A DNA stretch of 64,000 bases, from contig NZ_CP042433.1 of the NCBI RefSeq assembly GCF_007970805.1, forward strand, positions 3,782,001 to 3,846,000. Direction: 5' to 3'. A program made the position numbers and the translations under genes. Every line of letters begins with the position of its first letter. The stretch's first letter is position 1. Positions 59,828 through 64,000 of this stretch are shown piece after piece. Origin of the DNA: Flavisolibacter ginsenosidimutans. GTDB lineage: Bacteria; Bacteroidota; Bacteroidia; Chitinophagales; Chitinophagaceae. Below the pieces are notes generated by a model, which worked only from the letters and a program-made list of their open reading frames with translations, was not told the DNA's origin and did no database searches.

Positions 59828-60589
59828 TTATCCGTTTATCCCTCCGCTTACCTCGATGCGCTGCCCGTTAATCCATTTTGCTTCATCAGTGCAAAGAAAG
59901 GCCACCACGCTGCCAATGTCTTCGGCTGTGCCCACGCGGCCAAGTGGTGAAAGCCCCGCAAGTCTCTCTTTCATTTGTGGATTGCTGCGGATGGCCGCGT
60001 TGTTGAAATCCGTTTCAACGGGTCCCGGTGCAACTACGTTTGCCCGAATGCCTTTCGGCCCCAGTTCTTTTGCCCAGTATTTTGTCAGGACTTCGATAGC
60101 GCCTTTCATGGACGCATAAACCGAATAGCCGGGATTGGCAAAGCGGGTGGTGCCGCTGGAGATGTTGACGATGCCGCCGCCTTCTTTCAGGTGCGGCAGC
60201 AATTTTTGCGTTAAGAAATAAACGCTTTTGAAATGCACGTTTAAAAACTCGTCGAAGAGGGTTTCGGTTACTTTTTCAAACGGAACGGTGGCGCCCATGC
60301 CCGCATTGTTTACGAGGTAATCAAAGGCTTCGGTTTGCCAAACGGTTTTTAGTTCAATGATCAATGCTTTGACAAAAGCCTCGAGCGAGGAAAAAGCGTT
60401 CATGTCCAAAGGCAGGCTCAGGGCTTTTCTGCCGAGAGCTTCAATTTGTTTTACCACCTCGTCTGCTTCTTCTTTTTTGCTGCGGTAAGTGAGGATAATG
60501 TCCAGTCCCTTGCGGGCAAGGCTTAGTGCCATGTCTCTTCCCAGGCCGCGGCTACCGCCGGTGACCAATGCTATTCTGGTTTCGTTCAT
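59828..60589 (-). CDS. Short-chain dehydrogenase/reductase
   Basis: The 253-residue protein is a classical SDR: NAD(P)-binding VTGGSRGLGRDMA (about residues 9-21), NNAGMGA, the catalytic Ser in ISSGTTRF, and YSVYASMKG (Tyr and Lys of YxxxK). The C-terminal GQRIEVSGGIN is as in FabG-like enzymes. RSKKEE after the second strand suggests NADP(H) preference. It is likely a 3-oxoacyl-ACP-reductase-like or general alcohol/ketone reductase; the substrate is unknown. It is divergent from the acyltransferase gene. Confidence 0.9.
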   Translation of the reverse strand: MNETRIALVTGGSRGLGRDMALSLARKGLDIILTYRSKKEEADEVVKQIEALGRKALSLPLDMNAFSSLEAFVKALIIELKTVWQTEAFDYLVNNAGMGATVPFEKVTETLFDEFLNVHFKSVYFLTQKLLPHLKEGGGIVNISSGTTRFANPGYSVYASMKGAIEVLTKYWAKELGPKGIRANVVAPGPVETDFNNAAIRSNPQMKERLAGLSPLGRVGTAEDIGSVVAFLCTDEAKWINGQRIEVSGGING

Positions 60590-60698
60590 GCGGTTAAATT
60601 TTGAACAAAGCTATTTATAGAAAAGTTTGTACGACGTTCTGCTCCGGGAAGAAATGGTCCTGCATTGATTTGCCTTTGCAATACGGCCCGATTTTTTA

Positions 60699-61844
60699 TT
60701 GCTTATACCGGCATTCTGTGGCGATTGGCAAACCTTCAACCGAGACCATCATACCTTGAAAGTATTTTACCAACAGCTTGACGGCTTGCGAGCCCTGTCT
60801 GTTTTTGCTGTTATTCTTGCACACGGCCTTCCTTTCACCTTTTTCCGCGATACCCTTGGCTTGGGTTTTTGGGGCGTTGATTTGTTTTTTGTTCTTAGTG
60901 GTTTTTTAATCACGGAAATTCTGCTGAAACAAATATGTGCTCAGGAAAAGCCGAAGCGTATGATTAAATCGTTTTACGTCAAACGCACCCTGCGGATCTT
61001 TCCCATTTTTTATATTGTGCTTTTATTGGCAATAGGCTTTAACCTTGATGGATGCCGCGCCTACTGCGGTTATGCCTTCACCTATACGCTCAATTTTTAC
61101 AATGCTTCCTCCGGAGTGGAAGGCCGCTATCTTTCGCACATTTGGTCGCTTTGCGTGGAGGAACAGTTTTATCTTTTCTGGCCTTTTATGCTTTTGCTCA
61201 TCAAACCGCGTTTCCACAAGCACCTGATCATGGCTGTGATTATTGCCGCGGTACTGTTCCGGTGGGTAACCACGATTGTCAATTACCACAATTATCACAT
61301 CTACAATTACCGGTCAATGCCTTCGGCACTTGATGCGCTAGGGATTGGGGCATTTCTTGCTTACGTAAAATTGTTTCATCTGCCGCTTTTAAAAAAAGCG
61401 ATGCGGTGGCGTTTTGTTCCGGCCTTGTTTTTTGTGCTTTTTCTACTGCTGTCCGCCTTTAATTATCCGCACAGGATTTTGTTTGAAGAGACTTTTCTTC
61501 GTCTTTGTGTTTCGGTTTGTTGCTTTTTTATCATTGCACAGGGTGTGTTCGGGTACGAAGGCCGCTTTGGCCGCTTTTTGCAAACGGCGTCGCTTCGTTA
61601 CCTGGGAAAAATTTCCTACGGCATTTACCTGTTCCATTTGTTGATTCAATTCTTTTTTGATGATTATGTTGATAAGTACGTGCTTGCGCATTATTCCCGC
61701 TCGCTTCCAAAGCTCTTTCAATACAACCTGCACTTGTTGCAACTGCCGCTCATCATCCTTTTTACGGTTTTGATTGCGGCCGCTTCTTTTCGCTGGATTG
61801 AAAAACCATTCTTACAACTAAAAGCGCAATTTGTTTATAGCTAA
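60699..61844 (+). CDS. Acyltransferase 3 family membrane protein
   Basis: About 10 membrane helices and the acyltransferase-3 motifs are present: YQQLDGLRALSVFAVILAHG (positions about 25-44, with the conserved His), FFVLSGFLITEILLK, and FYVKRTLRIFPIFYI. The family O-acylates sugars of peptidoglycan, LPS or exopolysaccharide at the inner membrane. No ATG is available; TTG 60699 and TTG 60756 are candidate starts, and the second is closest to the conserved N-terminus. It overlaps no neighbour and has no obvious glycan gene next to it. Confidence 0.9.
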   Translation: MLIPAFCGDWQTFNRDHHTLKVFYQQLDGLRALSVFAVILAHGLPFTFFRDTLGLGFWGVDLFFVLSGFLITEILLKQICAQEKPKRMIKSFYVKRTLRIFPIFYIVLLLAIGFNLDGCRAYCGYAFTYTLNFYNASSGVEGRYLSHIWSLCVEEQFYLFWPFMLLLIKPRFHKHLIMAVIIAAVLFRWVTTIVNYHNYHIYNYRSMPSALDALGIGAFLAYVKLFHLPLLKKAMRWRFVPALFFVLFLLLSAFNYPHRILFEETFLRLCVSVCCFFIIAQGVFGYEGRFGRFLQTASLRYLGKISYGIYLFHLLIQFFFDDYVDKYVLAHYSRSLPKLFQYNLHLLQLPLIILFTVLIAAASFRWIEKPFLQLKAQFVYS

Positions 61845-61953
61845 AGGCACAACGTCTTTCAAAATCTTACCTTTAAACACGGCGCCTTTATCCCCTGAAC
61901 AAGAAACAACCACCCTGCGAGAGCCCTATTTCTTCACCTCAAAAAACTTCATC

Positions 61954-62679
61954 ATGGAAGAAACAATGCTCCGAAGCGAAGCCCTCACGCTTGCGCAAAA
62001 GAACCTGCTCGATTATTTTCAAACCCACGACGTAAAGTACCTGGCCGATGACGCCGTTTTCCGCAACATGAACACCGGCGAAACCTACAAGGGCAGGGCC
62101 GAAATAGGCGCCATGCTGCACTTCTTTTACCACGTTCTGTTTGAGGCAAAAGCCGAATTGGTGAATTACGCCGTTACCGAAGAAAAGGCCGTGGCGGAAG
62201 CCCGCGTGAAAGGGAAACATACCGGCAATTACAACGGCATTGCCGCCACCGGCAAAGAGGTTGATTTCCCGCTCTGCTTAACGTACTATTTAAAAGATGG
62301 GCTTATCCAAGAGGCACACATTTATACGTCAACCGATGTGCTCATGCAGCAATTGGGCGTCAGCGCTTCTAAACAAAAAGCCACGTATCTCGTAAGAGAC
62401 ATTTTCCACTTAAAATTTGGCCAGTTTAAAACCGCCAAAGCCTTGTTGCAGGAAGCGATGGACAAAGGTCTGATGCCGGACAACGCACAGGCAAGAGTGT
62501 TTTCCGACTTTACCGGAGATGCCTATCGCCTCATCTTTGAAGAAGGCTTCAACAGCCTGACCGATTGCGAAGCGGCGCTAACCGGCGGCATGAAGGCCGA
62601 AGAATGGCAGGCCTGGTACGAACAATTCAAACCACTAGTAGAGCGCAGCCATCGCGAAATTTTGAAACAAGTGATATGA
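61954..62679 (+). CDS. SnoaL-like / NIPSNAP-like two-domain protein
   Basis: The ATG at 61954 (MEETMLRSEA) is preferred to an upstream one overlapping the acyltransferase gene. Residues about 5-125 form a SnoaL/NTF2-like alpha-beta cone with the acidic pocket pattern (DVKYLADDAVFRNMNTGETY). Residues about 135-241 resemble a NIPSNAP/DABB-like dimeric ferredoxin fold (VRDIFHLKFGQFKTAKALLQ). Both domains usually bind or isomerise small hydrophobic molecules; the combination is uncommon. No cofactor site is visible. Confidence 0.72.
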   Translation: MEETMLRSEALTLAQKNLLDYFQTHDVKYLADDAVFRNMNTGETYKGRAEIGAMLHFFYHVLFEAKAELVNYAVTEEKAVAEARVKGKHTGNYNGIAATGKEVDFPLCLTYYLKDGLIQEAHIYTSTDVLMQQLGVSASKQKATYLVRDIFHLKFGQFKTAKALLQEAMDKGLMPDNAQARVFSDFTGDAYRLIFEEGFNSLTDCEAALTGGMKAEEWQAWYEQFKPLVERSHREILKQVI

Positions 62680-62689
62680 TGCTTCACCT

Positions 62690-62727
62690 AACAAACATCG
62701 CGGGTTGCAAGGCCTGCGATGTTTGTT
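62690..62727 (+). terminator. Hairpin terminator
   Basis: AACAAACATCGC (62690-62701) and GCGATGTTTGTT (62716-62727) form a perfect 12-bp stem with a 14-base loop that can add a GG/CC pair. It is convergent between the SnoaL-like and amidase genes. Confidence 0.75.
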
Positions 62728-62835
62728 TCTCATGCGAGACCAATTGTTTTGCGTTACCGTATTCGGTGTGATCTTTTTCCCCTTAAAAGAAACTTGTTCT
62801 GGTTATGCGATTCAACGCAAACGGCAGAATAAATC

Positions 62836-63588
62836 TCATCGCTCCTCCAGCCACTTCACCAATTCTTTCTTAATCGCTTCGCCGATGATTTTTTGATTGG
62901 CCGAATTCTTTAAAAACTCATGGCTCGCGGCGTTGTCGCCAATCTCCAATAAAACGCGGTAAGGAGCCGTGTTCACGTTTTCGTCAAGACTGTAAAAGGA
63001 AAGCTTGCCGGTGCTGGCGCAGCGGTAATCGTTGCGGCCCGTGGTGCTGTCAACCAAAACGCCGCGATCTTCCATGCCCGTGGCCGTGCAAATGGCTTTT
63101 ACCAAACGAGCCGCTAAATCACGGTTCACCGGTTCATAAGTATCGCCATAATGAACATACCCCCACACGGCATGACGACGTGTGCCGCCGTTGTTGTGCA
63201 CGGCAATAAATACTTCGGGATGTTTTTCGTCCGCTTCCTTCAACTCGTAAGCATAGCCCGAAATCTTCCCGTCAACCACCGCCGCTGTGTGCGCAATTTT
63301 TGTGTTGCTGCCGCTGTCGGCGTGATGCACATCAGTACGGCCTAAACTCCATACTTTGTATTCTTTCAGCTTTACTTTACCCGACGGAACGGTTAGCTTC
63401 ATGGCTGCGGTAGCAATGCCGTTGCAGGTTTCGGCCTCACTAAAATCCACGCCGGTATCGGTTTGGTGCGAGGGCTGCCAGACAACCGTAATTTTCTTTT
63501 TTGCTGCGTTGGCATCTTTTTTTTCGTTACGAACGGTACCGCTAAAGCAAAGGATAAACGAGAGCGTCAAACAGGTAAAACGAATCAT
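62836..63588 (-). CDS. N-acetylmuramoyl-L-alanine amidase-like protein, exported
   Basis: Starting at ATG 63588 (MIRFTCLTLSFIL) gives a signal peptide; the upstream ATGs do not. The Amidase_3 zinc site is visible: VVWQPSHQTDTG (His), EAETCNGIA (Glu), FIAVHNNGG (His) and, near the C-terminus, YRVLLEIGDNAASHEFL with the catalytic Glu. Such enzymes cut the amide between muramic acid and the peptide stem in the periplasm. The domain is about 210 residues with no extra binding module. Confidence 0.83.
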   Translation of the reverse strand: MIRFTCLTLSFILCFSGTVRNEKKDANAAKKKITVVWQPSHQTDTGVDFSEAETCNGIATAAMKLTVPSGKVKLKEYKVWSLGRTDVHHADSGSNTKIAHTAAVVDGKISGYAYELKEADEKHPEVFIAVHNNGGTRRHAVWGYVHYGDTYEPVNRDLAARLVKAICTATGMEDRGVLVDSTTGRNDYRCASTGKLSFYSLDENVNTAPYRVLLEIGDNAASHEFLKNSANQKIIGEAIKKELVKWLEER

Positions 63589-63753
63589 GTGAATGTGATT
63601 TTTAAAGGCCCGTACCGGTTGCATAAATATAGTCACTCCTGCTGCTTAAATAAACCACGTTGCCGTTCCTCTAAAAGCAAGACTGTAGTTTGGCAAGGTT
63701 ATTTTAAGAAGAATAAGCGATAACCTTCTTCTTCATTTAAACAACAAATTCAC

Positions 63754-63912
63754 ATGGGAAATCTGTTGTACATCATCGCCGTAATTCTCATCATTGGATG
63801 GCTGTTGGGCATGTTTGCCTTTCACGTAACCGGCGGGCTTATTCATGCCCTGTTGGTCATTGCCATTATCTTGTTTTTGATACAACTTTTAAGCGGCCGC
63901 AGGGGCGTGTAA
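63754..63912 (+). CDS. Small Lmo0937-family membrane protein
   Basis: ATG 63754 to TAA 63910-63912 encodes 52 residues, MGNLLYIIAVILIIGWLLGM and onward to LSGRRGV. Two membrane helices separated by a short FHVTGGLIH loop match the Lmo0937/YtxH-neighbour class of tiny membrane proteins found widely, often stress-induced. Function unknown. It is monocistronic and followed by a hairpin. Confidence 0.82.
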   Translation: MGNLLYIIAVILIIGWLLGMFAFHVTGGLIHALLVIAIILFLIQLLSGRRGV

Positions 63913-63951
63913 TCTGCAGCAAAACAACAGAAATCACGCAACGCAAACGAC

Positions 63952-63990
63952 AAAAGAACGAGCTGCGAAAAGAAGGCGGCCCGTTCTTTT
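63952..63990 (+). terminator. Hairpin terminator at window end
   Basis: AAAAGAACG (63952-63960) and CGTTCTTTT (63982-63990) pair, and inner bases GCTGC and GCGGC add further pairs. A T-run follows. Confidence 0.7.
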
Positions 63991-64000
63991 TTTGCGCAGA

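Overview
The window is a chromosomal segment of a member of the Bacteroidota, most likely a Chitinophagaceae-like soil or freshwater aerobe. The support is a type IX secretion (T9SS) C-terminal sorting domain, a GldB-type gliding lipoprotein, many lipoproteins with short lipoboxes, a Bat-type MoxR/DUF58/VWA cluster, an alternative complex III (ACIII) operon fused to an aa3 oxidase operon, and promoters of the Bacteroidota type (TTTG plus TAnnTTTG). The genus assignment is inference. No tRNA, rRNA, CRISPR array, prophage or complete insertion sequence was seen.

Layout. 1-7,000: minus-strand cell-surface genes: a truncated beta-helix lipoprotein, a radical SAM protein paired with a large lipoprotein, two probable outer-membrane proteins and a metallophosphoesterase. 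7,280-10,560: two tandem paralogous HTH regulators, a strong terminator, and a second beta-helix lipoprotein paralogous to the first. 11,000-15,700: glycan/lipid-carrier genes (GT2, methyltransferase, GT39-like, polytopic membrane protein). 15,750-22,500: flavin reductase, head-GIN protein, then a DUF4331-lectin-T9SS / TPR / HupE-UreJ cluster. 22,600-25,150: 2-oxoacid:ferredoxin oxidoreductase alpha subunit and purN. 25,500-42,200: the respiratory block actABCDEF-coxB-coxA-ctaB-coxC-coxC-coxD, then SCO and DUF420. In known relatives ACIII passes electrons from menaquinol to cytochrome c and on to the aa3 oxidase; SCO serves CuA assembly and CtaB makes heme O. 42,200-49,600: mixed housekeeping and accessory genes, including a lipoprotein-form PPC protein, a secreted nuclease, an APH-family kinase, a pentapeptide protein, a PAS-only protein, gldB and nadE. 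49,650-54,010: moxR-DUF58-(signal/TM protein)-VWA. 54,100-58,230: rsgA, a Sua5/YciO protein, a holin-like membrane protein and a fused E1 alpha/beta dehydrogenase. 58,240-64,000: small and surface genes, SDR, acyltransferase 3, SnoaL-NIPSNAP, amidase and a 52-aa membrane protein.

The most unusual content is repeat biology. (1) A 32-bp palindromic repeat with no stop codon in any of six frames occurs four times, as two inverted pairs. One pair lies inside nadE, the other inside the 5' part of the third bat-cluster gene, and both host frames stay open. This resembles the in-frame Rickettsia palindromic elements. (2) Many intergenic gaps hold imperfect hairpins built from short, degenerate, locus-specific words. 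Several interrupt the respiratory operon. (3) One of these, with exact 11-bp terminal inverted repeats, carries a decayed S23-type four-helix-bundle gene between moxR and DUF58. A second copy with the same 11-mer ends but no ORF lies at 55.8 kb.
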